A stretch of DNA of 59,145 nucleotides, taken from Neorhizobium alkalisoli (lineage in GTDB: Bacteria; Pseudomonadota; Alphaproteobacteria; Rhizobiales; Rhizobiaceae). The notes under the pieces were generated by a model. The model did not search any database. It was not told where the DNA came from and saw nothing but the letters and a program-made list of their open reading frames with translations. A program made the translations under genes and the position numbers. Within the stretch, counting starts at the first letter, position 1. Each line of letters begins with the position of its first letter. The stretch spans positions 1 through 59,145 of the forward strand of contig NZ_PVBN01000019.1 in the NCBI RefSeq assembly GCF_002968635.1, read 5' to 3'. Below, one piece after another: positions 16,818 through 25,419 of the stretch.

Positions 16818-17233
16818 CACACACGCTCCTTGATCATCTGGGCATCCCGGCGAAGCGACGACGAGGTGCGGTCAAGTTTGAGGTTTTCGCCACGCAGCGT
16901 GGCAAGACCCTTGGAAATCATCACCCATGCTGCGAGTGCGACAAGCACCCCGACAATGACGGAAGACAGGGCATCGGCCCCAGGCTCGGTCATCCCTTGG
17001 GAAACGAAGAAGGCGGTGAGCCCCCTCACGAGGGCGGCCAGAAGTACGCCCACAGCAGCAATGGCGAAGATCACGCCCGCCGCAAAGGCTTCCACGCCGG
17101 TCAGCGCCGATGACATCTTGGCCGAAGCTTCCGTCTTCGCCAAAGTGATTTCCTTGCGGAACAGGCCGGTAATGTCGGTCACGAGGTCCCGCACCAGTTC
17201 CGGAAGAGGACGGTTTTCGAAGGTGTTAGCCAT
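16817..17233 (-). CDS. Phage-holin-superfamily-like (YqjE-type) small membrane protein
   Basis: The product has 138 residues from MANTFENRPL. A charged N-terminal helix (LVRDLVTDITGLFRKEITLAKTE, shown in part) precedes two hydrophobic helices (AFAAGVIFAIAAVGVLLAAL and SSVIVGVLVALAAWVMI) and a basic tail. This is the layout of the Phage_holin_3_6 / YqjE group, which despite the name is chromosomal and not lytic. It overlaps the upstream gene by eight bases and the downstream DUF3618 gene by one. The trio is one operon, probably for membrane stress. Confidence 0.82.
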   Translation of the reverse strand: MANTFENRPLPELVRDLVTDITGLFRKEITLAKTEASAKMSSALTGVEAFAAGVIFAIAAVGVLLAALVRGLTAFFVSQGMTEPGADALSSVIVGVLVALAAWVMISKGLATLRGENLKLDRTSSSLRRDAQMIKERV

Positions 17234-17888
17234 TGTAGGTGCCTCCTGTCTGATAACCCGAGGTGAAGCTCGTGTCCGTCCCGGGGGTCGCGGGAGAAGC
17301 TGGCGTAGATGGTGATCGCGTAGTGCCGGCATCATTGCGCGAGGTCGTCGGTCGCGAGCGGCGATCTGCGGAAGCAGTCAGAAAGCGGCTGGCGGCAAAA
17401 CCGGCAAGGGCTGCGATCCCGAGAAAGGCCGCTGGATTCTGACGTCCGAAATCCTCCGCCATACCGGCGATCTGGCCCATGTCCTTGCCCTTGATATCGT
17501 CAGCAAAGCGCTGGACGGACGAGCCGATCTGCTTTGCGTAACGCCCCACCGCCGCCTGATCGCCTTGCTGCAGCTCATCGCCCACCTTGCCAATGGCCGC
17601 GGCAATGCCGCCGACCTGTTCGGCGGCAAAGTCCTTCTGTCCGGCGGCTGCCTCCTTGGCCTTTTCAGTGGCGTGGCTTATTTCCACGCGAGCGGCGGAT
17701 TTGGCGCCACGCCAGTCTTCCTTGGCTTTGTCCACGATTCCGGCTTCGGCAGCCTGGCCGGTCGTAGTCCCGAGGCCGGCGTCTTGGGCGGCCTGCGAGG
17801 TCGGAATATCCCTGGCCGGATTGCCGGCATCCGCATAGGTGGGTTCGGGCTGAAGACCCGTTCCACGGTTTAGGTCACGTTCTGTCAT
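17226..17888 (-). CDS. Nutrient-deprivation-induced-type protein, first gene of stress operon
   Basis: The 220-residue hydrophilic product has an Ala/Lys-rich central helix (about 50-95) and an amphipathic stretch DQAAVGRYAKQIGSSVQRFA. A single hydrophobic glycine/alanine segment follows (PAAFLGIAALAGFAASRFL), then a Ser/Thr/Pro-rich tail. Proteins of this kind in rhizobia are annotated as nutrient-deprivation-induced; I give that by resemblance of layout and operon order, not by alignment. A GGAAC-N16-CGTT promoter lies 60-85 bases upstream, which points to EcfG control. Confidence 0.7.
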   Translation of the reverse strand: MTERDLNRGTGLQPEPTYADAGNPARDIPTSQAAQDAGLGTTTGQAAEAGIVDKAKEDWRGAKSAARVEISHATEKAKEAAAGQKDFAAEQVGGIAAAIGKVGDELQQGDQAAVGRYAKQIGSSVQRFADDIKGKDMGQIAGMAEDFGRQNPAAFLGIAALAGFAASRFLTASADRRSRPTTSRNDAGTTRSPSTPASPATPGTDTSFTSGYQTGGTYNG

Positions 17889-17948
17889 TGGTCTCTCCCA
17901 GTCTCTAGGAACAGGATCGGCGGGATACCGTCTGTGCGATATCTACCC

Positions 17949-17973
17949 AACGATGCGGTTAGGAAGTTGTTCC
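17949..17973 (-). promoter_or_regulatory. EcfG-type general stress promoter (GGAAC-N16-CGTT)
   Basis: Read leftward, GGAAC (17973-17969) and CGTT (17952-17949) are separated by exactly 16 bases. This is a perfect match to the alphaproteobacterial sigma EcfG consensus. It sits about 60 bases upstream of the ATG at 17888. Confidence 0.8.
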
Positions 17974-18141
17974 CACCGTCCGTAACAAGCCTCTGTAGCC
18001 GTTGGTATTTCCCAGAACCGGCATGGAAGAGAATTCGAGCCCCGCAGTTAAGATTGCATTCAGTGTTTTCCGGTAATTTTCCGTTAGCTATTCCGTCCAC
18101 GGACGGATCAGGCTCCGTTTCTGTTTTGCGTACGGGTTGTC

Positions 18142-19191
18142 ATGCGTTTATCGGTCTTGCCATTTCTCATCGCCGGCCTTGCACTTGCTAGCTGCTCGTC
18201 CAATTCCGGTTCAGAACGCGTCGCGGCCAATGTGTCGTCCAAAGAGACGACCGGTTCAGTCTCTCAGCCGACGGCGCCTGTGCCTGCAGCCAACGTGGGT
18301 GCTCCCCTTGCGCAGGGTCAGGCCGATGCCTCCCGCCAAACCCTGGCTTGGGCAGAACCCGTTCGGGCACCAAATGCGTTTGCCAGGCAGACGACCGTCG
18401 GCATGCCGCTTCCCTCCGATCGGCCGATCACGACACTCATGCCCGAGGAGCCTCAGATAGATCCGGCGCCCGCCCGGGGCCGCATGCAGATCTACAGCCG
18501 CCGCTTTCGGGACGCCAAGCCGATCAATTTCGGGCGCGTTTCGCCGAAGGACTATGCCGTCCACGGGGTGGACGTGTCGCGCTGGCAGGGGGAGATCGAC
18601 TGGGTCAGGCTTCGCACCCAGGGAGCAAATTTCGCCTATATCAAAGCGACCGACGGCGGCGATCATCTTGATCCGATGTTCAAGACGAATTGGCGCCGCG
18701 CCAAGGAAGCCGGCCTGAAGCGCGGCGCCTACCACTTTTTCTACTGGTGCCGCACAGCGGGCGAGCAGGCAGACTGGTTCATCCGCAACGTGCCGCGGGA
18801 TCCGGACGCCCTGCCACCGGTCATCGATGTCGAGTGGAACGGCGAATCCCGCTGCAAACAGCGCCTGGCGCGCAAGCGCGTGCTGGAAAAGATGCAGGTC
18901 TTCATGGACAAGCTCGAGCGCCACTACGGCCAGCGGCCAGTCATCTATACGGCGCCTGATTTCTACGAGGACAATCTCTCCGGCGAATTCCCGAACTACC
19001 CATTTTGGCTGCGCGCCGTTGCCCAGCACCCTTCCAAGGTCTATCCGGGCCGCAAATGGGTCTTCTGGCAGTATTCCGGTTCAGGCCTTTCGCACGGCGT
19101 CGACGGCAAGATCGACCTCAATGTCTTTCACGGCAGCGTGGAGCAGTGGCATAACTGGATTACGCCAAGAACTGCCATGGCACAAAACTAA
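18142..19191 (+). CDS. GH25-family muramidase-like lipoprotein
   Basis: The 349-residue product has a lipoprotein signal (LPFLIAGLALASC). A linker of about 115 residues rich in Ala, Thr and Pro leads to a glycoside hydrolase family 25 domain. Diagnostic parts are VHGVDVSRWQGEIDW, ANFAYIKATDGGDHLD, GAYHFFYWCR, the catalytic PPVIDVEWNG and WVFWQYSGSGLSHGVDGKIDLN. GH25 enzymes cut the N-acetylmuramyl beta-1,4 bond of peptidoglycan. The conserved Asp-Val-Glu pair is present, so activity is plausible. It is a single gene divergent from the stress operon. A membrane-anchored housekeeping wall hydrolase is more likely than a phage remnant, as no phage genes are near. Confidence 0.88.
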   Translation: MRLSVLPFLIAGLALASCSSNSGSERVAANVSSKETTGSVSQPTAPVPAANVGAPLAQGQADASRQTLAWAEPVRAPNAFARQTTVGMPLPSDRPITTLMPEEPQIDPAPARGRMQIYSRRFRDAKPINFGRVSPKDYAVHGVDVSRWQGEIDWVRLRTQGANFAYIKATDGGDHLDPMFKTNWRRAKEAGLKRGAYHFFYWCRTAGEQADWFIRNVPRDPDALPPVIDVEWNGESRCKQRLARKRVLEKMQVFMDKLERHYGQRPVIYTAPDFYEDNLSGEFPNYPFWLRAVAQHPSKVYPGRKWVFWQYSGSGLSHGVDGKIDLNVFHGSVEQWHNWITPRTAMAQN

Positions 19192-19240
19192 GAGGGCGGG
19201 GACCTCTTTCGAGAACCCCCGCACCTTCCTTTAAATCACC

Positions 19241-20317
19241 TCAAAACCGCGCTTCCAGGATCAGGTTGAACGGCGTTGCCATGGCCCGCCGGAAGTGGGT
19301 GAACCCTGCCTTGTAGAACAGATCCCGCAATCGCGCCTCGCCGGCCTGTGCCCCAAGTACGGTGCGGCCGCCATCGGAAATGGCATGCGCGCAGCAGATC
19401 GTAGTAGATGCGGCGTAGTATAGGCGTGCGACCGGCGAGATATTGTCCTCTACCCGGTCATTGGCAAACGGCTCCACCAGCATGACCGTCCCTCCAGGAG
19501 CGAGCATCCGCGCGGCATGCTTCGCAGCAGCAAGCGGGTCCCCCATATCATGGAGGCAATCGAAGAAGCAGATCAAGTCATAACCTGCACCTGAATAATC
19601 CTCCGCGCGAGCCTGTTCGAACGTCACCCTGTCTGTAACGCCTGCATCAACCGCGATCTTGCGCGCCTCAAGAACGGATTTCTGGTGGGTATCAAAGCCG
19701 CGGAAGCGCGATGCCGGAAAGGCTTCAGCCATCATGACCGTGGAATGGCCATAGCCGCAGCCGACATCCGCAACACACGCACCGGCCTTGAGCTTTTCGA
19801 TGACGCCATCCAGAGAGGGCAGCCATTCCGGGACAAGACTCGCCTTATAGGCGTTCCGGTAGAATGAAGCGACGCCGCAATAGAGGCGGCCATCATGATC
19901 GCCCCACGGAATTCCAGACCCTGTGCGGAACGCCTCCAGCGCTTTGTCTTCGTCCGCCCACATGGATGCCGGGACAGCCCAGGCGCCCGCGACAAAGACG
20001 GGGCTCTGGTCGTTTGCAAGCACGAGCGCCTGTTCCGGCGTGAGCTCGAAACGGTCGCTTGTGGCGTGGTAAGCGAGATAACCGCCTGCGACCTGCGAGT
20101 TCAACCATTCCCGCACATAGCGCTCGGCACAGCTGGTGCGGCTTGCAACTTCTCGCGAAGTGAGCGGGCCTGCACCTGCCATTGCCTTGTAAAGGCCGAG
20201 GCGGTTGCCGATGCTGATCATAACGCCGCCATAGCCGGCAGACAGATCTCCGATGGCACGGGAAACGATCGCGTCCAGCTTTGCCGGATCTACCGCATTG
20301 CTCGTGACATAATCCAT
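19241..20317 (-). CDS. Class I SAM-dependent methyltransferase with winged-helix N-terminal domain
   Basis: The 358-residue product has an N-terminal dimerisation/winged-helix region (about 25-110, LTSREVASRTSCAERYVREW) and a Rossmann methyltransferase core. Motif I is CVADVGCGYGHSTVMMAEAF, the acidic loop is FRGFDTHQKSV, and a DLICFFDCLHD motif precedes MLAPGGTVMLVEPF. The layout matches the Rv2258c-like/O-methyltransferase-like group. Substrate unknown. A GlxA-type regulator gene is divergent across a 140-base gap, which suggests it may control this gene. Confidence 0.82.
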   Translation of the reverse strand: MDYVTSNAVDPAKLDAIVSRAIGDLSAGYGGVMISIGNRLGLYKAMAGAGPLTSREVASRTSCAERYVREWLNSQVAGGYLAYHATSDRFELTPEQALVLANDQSPVFVAGAWAVPASMWADEDKALEAFRTGSGIPWGDHDGRLYCGVASFYRNAYKASLVPEWLPSLDGVIEKLKAGACVADVGCGYGHSTVMMAEAFPASRFRGFDTHQKSVLEARKIAVDAGVTDRVTFEQARAEDYSGAGYDLICFFDCLHDMGDPLAAAKHAARMLAPGGTVMLVEPFANDRVEDNISPVARLYYAASTTICCAHAISDGGRTVLGAQAGEARLRDLFYKAGFTHFRRAMATPFNLILEARF

Positions 20318-20460
20318 ATTGCTATCTCCTCTTCATTCGTCTGTTGTGATGATGAGTGGAGGGTCGCAGGTCAGAAGCTCGATAGGCAGAGCGGGAAACA
20401 CCAAAATCGGGTCGTTTGGGCCACCAGGTGCCGCGACACGAGTTGATATGGGAGACGAAC

Positions 20461-21507
20461 ATGTCGCGCGAGGCGACCGGGGCGGAGATCAGGCCGATAC
20501 ATGTGAGCCTTGTGGCCATTCCCGACGCGGTGGTCTCGACACTCAGCGGCGTATTCGACGTCATGAATGCCTTCTCTGTCTTCCCGCCGCCGGGGGCTTC
20601 GAAATTGCAGCCCTTCGAAGTTGAGATCGTCGGATTGGAGGCGGGTCCCCTGCCGCTTGCAAGTCGAGTGCCGATGACCGTGCATCGAAGCATTGCGGAA
20701 GTCGAAACCACCGAGATCATCATCGTTCCCTCCATTTTACTCGCAACAGATGGCTGGGAGAAAGGCCGGTATCCGGAGCTTGTCGCCTGGATAGGCAGCA
20801 TGCACGACAAAGGCGCCCTACTCTGCTCGGCATGTTCCGGCATCTTCCTGCTGGCGGAAACAGGCCTGTTCGACGGCGCTGACGCGACCGTGCATTTCGG
20901 CTACGCGGATGCCTTTACGAGAACCTTTCCGAGGGTTCGCATCCATCCAGAACGAGTGCTGGTGGTATCGGGCAGCCGCGAAGACCTCATTACGTCCGGC
21001 GCCTCGATGACATGGCACGATCTCGTTCTCTATCTGATCGCTCGCCACGCCGGAGCTGCAGCGGCGCAGGCTATTGCCCGCAGTTTCGCGCTTCAATGGC
21101 ATCAGGACGGGCTCGCCCCCTACATCGTGTTCGAAGGGCGCAGAGACCATGGCGATACCGCCGTCAGATCGGCCCAGGACTGGATCGCTTCGCATTTCTC
21201 CATTGCAAACCCGCTCGAGGAGATGATCCTCCATTCGGGGCTGACCGAGCGCACCTTCAAACGGCGCTTCACCAGCGCCACCGGCGTCAGCCCGATTGGC
21301 TATGTTCAACGGCTGCGCATCGAGGAGGCCAAGCGCAGGCTTGAGCGTACGGATCTGTCGGTCGACGAGATCAGCTGGCAGGTCGGATATGAGGAACCGG
21401 CCTTCTTCCGCCGTCTTTTTAGACGCGTCACCGGCCTTGCCCCTGGAGCATACCGGAAGCGTTTTCGCATCCCCGATTATGCGCGTTCAGGCCAAGGCTC
21501 CCATTAA
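20461..21507 (+). CDS. GlxA-type transcriptional regulator (DJ-1/PfpI-like domain plus AraC HTH)
   Basis: The product has 348 residues from MSREATGAEIRP, with GGGAG upstream. Residues 15-195 form a DJ-1/PfpI amidotransferase-like sensor domain (the ALLCSACSGIFLLAETGL nucleophile-elbow region retains a cysteine). The last 110 residues form an AraC-type double helix-turn-helix: GLTERTFKRRFTSATGVSP, RLRIEEAKRRLERT and VDEISWQVGYEEPAFFRRLF. The family binds small metabolites and activates neighbouring operons. It diverges from the methyltransferase gene, its probable target. Confidence 0.87.
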   Translation: MSREATGAEIRPIHVSLVAIPDAVVSTLSGVFDVMNAFSVFPPPGASKLQPFEVEIVGLEAGPLPLASRVPMTVHRSIAEVETTEIIIVPSILLATDGWEKGRYPELVAWIGSMHDKGALLCSACSGIFLLAETGLFDGADATVHFGYADAFTRTFPRVRIHPERVLVVSGSREDLITSGASMTWHDLVLYLIARHAGAAAAQAIARSFALQWHQDGLAPYIVFEGRRDHGDTAVRSAQDWIASHFSIANPLEEMILHSGLTERTFKRRFTSATGVSPIGYVQRLRIEEAKRRLERTDLSVDEISWQVGYEEPAFFRRLFRRVTGLAPGAYRKRFRIPDYARSGQGSH

Positions 21508-21533
21508 GCAACCATCTGCGATTGAAAGTTTCG

Positions 21534-21558
21534 GGAACAAATTCCGCTCCGGGGCATT
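21534..21558 (+). promoter_or_regulatory. Candidate EcfG-like promoter (GGAAC-N16-CATT)
   Basis: GGAAC (21534-21538) and CATT (21555-21558) are 16 bases apart, one mismatch from the EcfG consensus. The site is 28 bases before the ATG of the small anchored protein at 21586, which is rather close. Tentative. Confidence 0.4.
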
Positions 21559-21585
21559 GAAAGCCAGGCAGAAGGAGGAAGCATC

Positions 21586-21903
21586 ATGACCTATGATCCC
21601 AATGACAGATTGAATGAGCCCCGTACTACGCCTGGGGTGAACAACAATATGGAAGTCCGCCGCAGCTCCTCGTGGGTGCCGTGGGTAGCCGTGCTTGCCG
21701 TCATTCTTGTCGGCGCCTTCGTTTGGTCGCAGATGGGCAGTTCGCCTACTGATCCCCAAACCACCTCTTCAACGACGCCGCCGGCCGCCGACACCACGTC
21801 TCCGGCCCCGGCTCCTGTAACCCCGGCCGCTCCGCCGGCAGCAGATCCCGCTCCAGCAACACCGCCTGCCGGTGGCACTGGTGGGACCGGTACGCAGCCG
21901 TAA
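21586..21903 (+). CDS. Small single-TM protein with Pro/Ala/Thr-rich tail
   Basis: The 105-residue product starts behind AGGAGG. A short polar N-terminus precedes one hydrophobic helix (WVPWVAVLAVILVGAFVW). A low-complexity tail of about 50 residues follows, made of Pro, Ala, Thr and Gly. It is predicted to be anchored in the inner membrane with the tail outside. A similarly built 60-residue protein is encoded at 35315. No family function is known. It has its own terminator and a candidate stress promoter. Confidence 0.72.
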   Translation: MTYDPNDRLNEPRTTPGVNNNMEVRRSSSWVPWVAVLAVILVGAFVWSQMGSSPTDPQTTSSTTPPAADTTSPAPAPVTPAAPPAADPAPATPPAGGTGGTGTQP

Positions 21904-21933
21904 ACCTTCCGTTCACTCGTGAACGAATTGAAG

Positions 21934-21965
21934 TCGCCCGCCTTTGTCGCGGGCGATTTCTTTTT
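21934..21965 (+). terminator. Rho-independent terminator
   Basis: TCGCCCGC and GCGGGCGA form a perfect eight-pair stem around a CTTTGTC loop, followed by TTTCTTTTT. It ends the small anchored-protein gene and overlaps the 3' end of the convergent LysR gene. Confidence 0.87.
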
Positions 21966-22905
21966 ACGCCCTGCGCCCACGCAGGAGCGTGCGGGCCGAA
22001 GTCTGCGGCTCCGCAAGCCTGTCCGCTTCGAGCGATGCGAATATCCAGTCGATGAAGACACGCACGATCGGTGTGGAGCGCACCGCAGGACGGCAGGCGA
22101 CATAGAAGGAATCGTTTGCGGCCACGCTCAAGTCGAAGGGAACGACGAGTTCGCCGCGAGCAATCAGATTGCTGGCAGTGATCGTGTCGCCAAGCGCAAT
22201 GCCCTGCCCATGCAGAGCAGCTTCCGTCGAGAAGCGGGCATCGCCCATGAAATGCTGCCGCCGGCGGGGCAATTCGATTGCGTCTGCCGCCGAAAGCCAG
22301 GTATTCCACTCACGCCCGTCACCGTCGCCATGCAGCAAGACGTGGTCCTCGAGGTCCCGCATCGAACGCAGGGGCCGGCTGTTCAGGAGCGTCGGGCTCG
22401 CGACCGGAAAAAGCTGCAGATTGCTCCAGAGCCGTGTCCAGGCATCCGGCCAATTGCCGTCGCCATAAAGGATGCACACGTCCACGTCAGGCGAATGGAG
22501 CTGCGTCGGATCATTGGAGGCGGAGATCTTCAGCCGGACGCCCGGATATTGATCGGTGAAGGTGTTGAGCCGCGGCACGATCCAGAAAGACAAAAGCGCC
22601 GGGACACAGGTGATCGACAATTCGCCGCTTGTCGCCGGACGTTTCATCTGCGCGGTGGCGGCGGCAATCTCGCCGAAGGCCTGAGTGACGGCAGGCAGCA
22701 GCAGCGCACCTTCGGACGTCAGTTTCAGCCGCTTCCCGCCGCGCTCGAACAAGGAAACACTCAACGATTCCTCCAACGCCTTAATCTGATGGCTGACGGC
22801 GCCATGAGTGACGTTCAATTCGCGCGCCGCAGCCGAAACCGATCCGCAGCGAGCGGTTGCTTCGAATGCGCGCAACGGGTTGAGGGGCGGCAGCCGGCCG
22901 TTCAT
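21964..22905 (-). CDS. LysR-family regulator (GcvA-like), divergent from the ureohydrolase operon
   Basis: The 313-residue product has the LysR winged helix (LRAFEATARCGSVSAAARELN, shown in part, then THGAVSHQIKALEESL and LFERGGKRLKLT) and the two-lobe effector-binding domain. The LPPLNPLRAFEA opening and VTHGAVSHQIKALE are typical of the GcvA subgroup. It reads away from the ureohydrolase gene across a 160-base gap. It therefore probably controls the operon at 23068-28863 in response to its substrate, by analogy with the usual LysR arrangement. Confidence 0.88.
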   Translation of the reverse strand: MNGRLPPLNPLRAFEATARCGSVSAAARELNVTHGAVSHQIKALEESLSVSLFERGGKRLKLTSEGALLLPAVTQAFGEIAAATAQMKRPATSGELSITCVPALLSFWIVPRLNTFTDQYPGVRLKISASNDPTQLHSPDVDVCILYGDGNWPDAWTRLWSNLQLFPVASPTLLNSRPLRSMRDLEDHVLLHGDGDGREWNTWLSAADAIELPRRRQHFMGDARFSTEAALHGQGIALGDTITASNLIARGELVVPFDLSVAANDSFYVACRPAVRSTPIVRVFIDWIFASLEADRLAEPQTSARTLLRGRRA

Positions 22906-22917
22906 TCTGATCCTTAT

Positions 22918-22934
22918 TGTGAATTTTTCTCACA
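22918..22934. promoter_or_regulatory. Candidate LysR operator (TGTGA-N7-TCACA)
   Basis: A perfect five-base inverted repeat with a seven-base AT-rich spacer lies 13 bases upstream of the lysR start and on the intergenic side facing the ureohydrolase gene. It fits the dyad form of LysR boxes. The assignment is positional. Confidence 0.45.
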
Positions 22935-23067
22935 CCAACAGCTAGAACAATCTCAATTGCTTTTCCAGCCTCTCCTGATTGATAATGATGAAAACGAGGG
23001 CGACAGCCCCTTGGGAACAAAAATTAGGCTGCGACTTCGAAGCAGCAGATAAACAGGCGAGGTTTGC

Positions 23068-24126
23068 ATGGCTTTCGACGGCAACAGGCTCGAGGAATTG
23101 CGGGCCAAATATCTCAATAGTCTCGGCGGCGAGATTTTCGACCCGAAATTCAGGAAGATTGGTGAGAAGATCTTCGACAAGGCGGGAACGCGCGTCGCCC
23201 CCTATGCGGGAATACCAACTCTGCTCGACGCGCCCTACCTGCCGCTCGATGCAAAGAACCCGGATTTCGGCGATCTTCAGGTGGCGATGATCGGCATGCC
23301 GATGGACCTCGGCGTTACCAACCGGCCGGGATCGCGCTTTGGGCCGCGGGCACTCCGCGCCATCGAACGGGTCGGCCCCTATAACCATGTCCTGGAATGC
23401 GCACCGACGCATGAGCTGAAGGTCGCGGATATCGGCGACGTACCTTTCCGCAGCCGCTACCGCCTGGAAATGAGCCACGACGACATCGAAAAGCGCGTCA
23501 ACCAGATCGTCGATGCCGGAGTGCTGCCGCTGTCGGTCGGAGGCGATCACTCAATCACCCATCCAATCTTGAAGGCGGTGGGCAAGAAGGCTCCGGTCGG
23601 ACTCATCCATATCGACGCCCATTGCGACACGAGCGGCTTCTTCGACGAGACGAAATTCCATCACGGGGGTCCGTTCCGTAATGCCGTCCTCGATGGCGTC
23701 CTCGACCCGACGCGCACGATCCAGATCGGCATCCGCGGAGCTGCCGAATATCTGTGGGAGTTCTCCTACGAGTCCGGCATGACCGTGATCCACGCGGAAG
23801 AGGTGACCGGCCTAGGCATTTCTGCGATCGTCGAGAAAGCCAAGGCGATCGTGGGTGACGGTCCAACCTATGTGTCCTTCGATATCGACAGCCTCGACCC
23901 GAGTTTCGCGCCCGGTACCGGCACACCGGAAATCGGCGGCCTCACCACCCGCGAGGCGCTCGAACTGATCCGGGGCCTGAAAGGCATCAACATCGTCGGC
24001 GGCGATGTCGTCGAGGTCGCACCGCAGTATGACGCCACCCACAATACGGCGCATGCCGGTGCGCAGATGCTGTTTGAAATCCTGAGCCTGATGGTGTTCA
24101 GCCCTTCCGTAAAGGGGCGAAGCTGA
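23068..24126 (+). CDS. Ureohydrolase (agmatinase/guanidinobutyrase family)
   Basis: The 352-residue product carries all manganese-binding motifs of the arginase/agmatinase superfamily: SVGGDHSITHP, HIDAHCDT and FDIDSLDPSFAPGTGTPE. These enzymes hydrolyse a guanidino group to release urea. The length and GLTTREAL tail fit agmatinases or guanidinobutyrases rather than arginase proper. It heads an operon with a polyamine-type ABC importer and a nitrilase-fold amidase. The substrate may thus be agmatine, or 4-guanidinobutyrate produced from an imported guanidino amide; the sequence alone does not decide. Start ATG follows GAGG. Confidence 0.85.
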   Translation: MAFDGNRLEELRAKYLNSLGGEIFDPKFRKIGEKIFDKAGTRVAPYAGIPTLLDAPYLPLDAKNPDFGDLQVAMIGMPMDLGVTNRPGSRFGPRALRAIERVGPYNHVLECAPTHELKVADIGDVPFRSRYRLEMSHDDIEKRVNQIVDAGVLPLSVGGDHSITHPILKAVGKKAPVGLIHIDAHCDTSGFFDETKFHHGGPFRNAVLDGVLDPTRTIQIGIRGAAEYLWEFSYESGMTVIHAEEVTGLGISAIVEKAKAIVGDGPTYVSFDIDSLDPSFAPGTGTPEIGGLTTREALELIRGLKGINIVGGDVVEVAPQYDATHNTAHAGAQMLFEILSLMVFSPSVKGRS

Positions 24127-24200
24127 TTTAAAGTTCGATACAAGAGTGGGAACAAGCCGGTCCAGGCCAAGAACCGTCCGGCAAACAAAGGAGAGACATC

Positions 24201-25289
24201 ATGTCCGATATCTTCAATAACAAGATCGGCCGCCGCGCAGTGCTCGCCGGAGGCATTGCCGGCGCTTCCATGCTGGCCATGCCGGCCGTGCTGCGCGCCC
24301 AGGACAAGAGCCTGAAGGTCGGCGTATACGGCGGCTACTTCAAGGACTCCTTCGACAAGAACATTTTTGCCGACTTCACCAAGACCACGGGCATCGCGGT
24401 CGAATCGGTCGCGGAGCCGACCGGCGAGGCTTGGCTGGTGCAGCTCGAACAGGCCGCCAAAGCCGGTGCCGCACCTGCCGACGTATCGATGATGTCGCAG
24501 GTCTCGATGCTGAAGGGTCAGTCCACCAACCTGTGGACGCCGCTGGACCTGGCTAAAATTCCAAACGCGAAAAACCTGATCGATCGCTTTGTCAACAAGT
24601 ACCCCGATGGCAAGATCGCAGGCATTGGCGCGGTTTCCTGGTACATCACGCTGGTCTCGAACACCGACGTAGTCAAGGAAGCGCCAACCTCCTGGGCCGC
24701 GATGTGGGAAAAGGACAAGGAAGACAAACTCGGCCTGCTCGCCCTGGTGTCCAACTCCTTCCTTCTCGAAGTGACCGCCAAGACCTTCATGGGCGGCACC
24801 AATGCGCTCGACACCGAGGAAGGCATCGTCAAGGCGCTTGAGAAGCTTGCCGAGCTGAAGCCGAATGTCCGTCTGTGGTATCGCGACGAGGCACAGTTCG
24901 AACAAGCGCTGAAGTCAGGCGAAATCCCGATGGGACAGTATTACCACGACGTCACCGGCCTCGCCGCTGCCGATGGCAATCCGGTTCGATCCACCTTCCC
25001 CAAGGAAGGCGGCATCCAGGATTCCGGCTGCTGGGCACTGTCACGCGCATCGAAGAAGACGGAAGAAGCCCATACCTTCATCAACTACATGTGCCAGCCG
25101 GCAATCCAGGCGACCTTGTCGCGCAAGGTCGGCACCGCGCCGACCATCAAGCGCGACCTGCTCGATTTGACTGCGGAAGAATTCGCCGCCGTATCTTCCG
25201 ATATCGAGCCAATCATCCCGCGCTATGATCTGTATCAGACCAAGTCCGACTTCCTGAACCAGAAGTGGACCGAGATGATCGCGGGCTGA
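24201..25289 (+). CDS. Periplasmic solute-binding protein, PotD/spermidine-putrescine type
   Basis: The 362-residue product starts behind AAGGAG. It has a twin-arginine-like signal (GRRAVLAGGIAGASMLAMP, cleavage near LRAQ). A family-1-type binding fold follows: LKVGVYGGYFKDSFDK, FTKTTGIAVESVAEPTG and GAVSWYITLVSNTDVV. Acidic residues of the kind that hold amines occur throughout. Gene order (binding protein, ATPase, two permeases) is that of polyamine importers. It delivers a cationic, probably guanidino or polyamine, ligand to the permeases encoded downstream. Confidence 0.85.
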   Translation: MSDIFNNKIGRRAVLAGGIAGASMLAMPAVLRAQDKSLKVGVYGGYFKDSFDKNIFADFTKTTGIAVESVAEPTGEAWLVQLEQAAKAGAAPADVSMMSQVSMLKGQSTNLWTPLDLAKIPNAKNLIDRFVNKYPDGKIAGIGAVSWYITLVSNTDVVKEAPTSWAAMWEKDKEDKLGLLALVSNSFLLEVTAKTFMGGTNALDTEEGIVKALEKLAELKPNVRLWYRDEAQFEQALKSGEIPMGQYYHDVTGLAAADGNPVRSTFPKEGGIQDSGCWALSRASKKTEEAHTFINYMCQPAIQATLSRKVGTAPTIKRDLLDLTAEEFAAVSSDIEPIIPRYDLYQTKSDFLNQKWTEMIAG

Positions 25290-25364
25290 CGGTAGCCATT
25301 TGTCCTTGTGACGAGGGTTACGCTGAGATCCGGGAGCGGCTAACATCGGCCGCACCCGTTTAAT

Positions 25365-25384
25365 CCCTCCCCATCAGGGGAGGG
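25365..25384 (+). promoter_or_regulatory. Intercistronic hairpin between binding-protein and ATPase genes
   Basis: CCCTCCCC and GGGGAGGG form a perfect eight-pair stem with an ATCA loop. No T-run follows. Such hairpins commonly stabilise the upstream message, so the binding protein is made in excess over the membrane components. Confidence 0.6.
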
Positions 25385-25419
25385 TCCCATCACTCGCCGA
25401 GCCGATTGACGAGAGCAAA

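Noticed and set aside
16817..17233. Holin-like gene and GH25 muramidase as a possible prophage lysis cassette
   Set aside because: The holin-like protein belongs to the chromosomal YqjE-type group in a stress operon, the muramidase is a lipoprotein on the opposite strand, and no phage structural or replication genes are present.
17908..17932. GGAAC-N16-CGTC rightward, upstream of the GH25 gene
   Set aside because: One mismatch and more than 200 bases from the start; distance makes it a weak candidate.
19195..19235. GC-rich partial hairpin after the GH25 gene
   Set aside because: The stem is imperfect with a long loop and only a weak T-rich tail; not strong enough for a terminator call.
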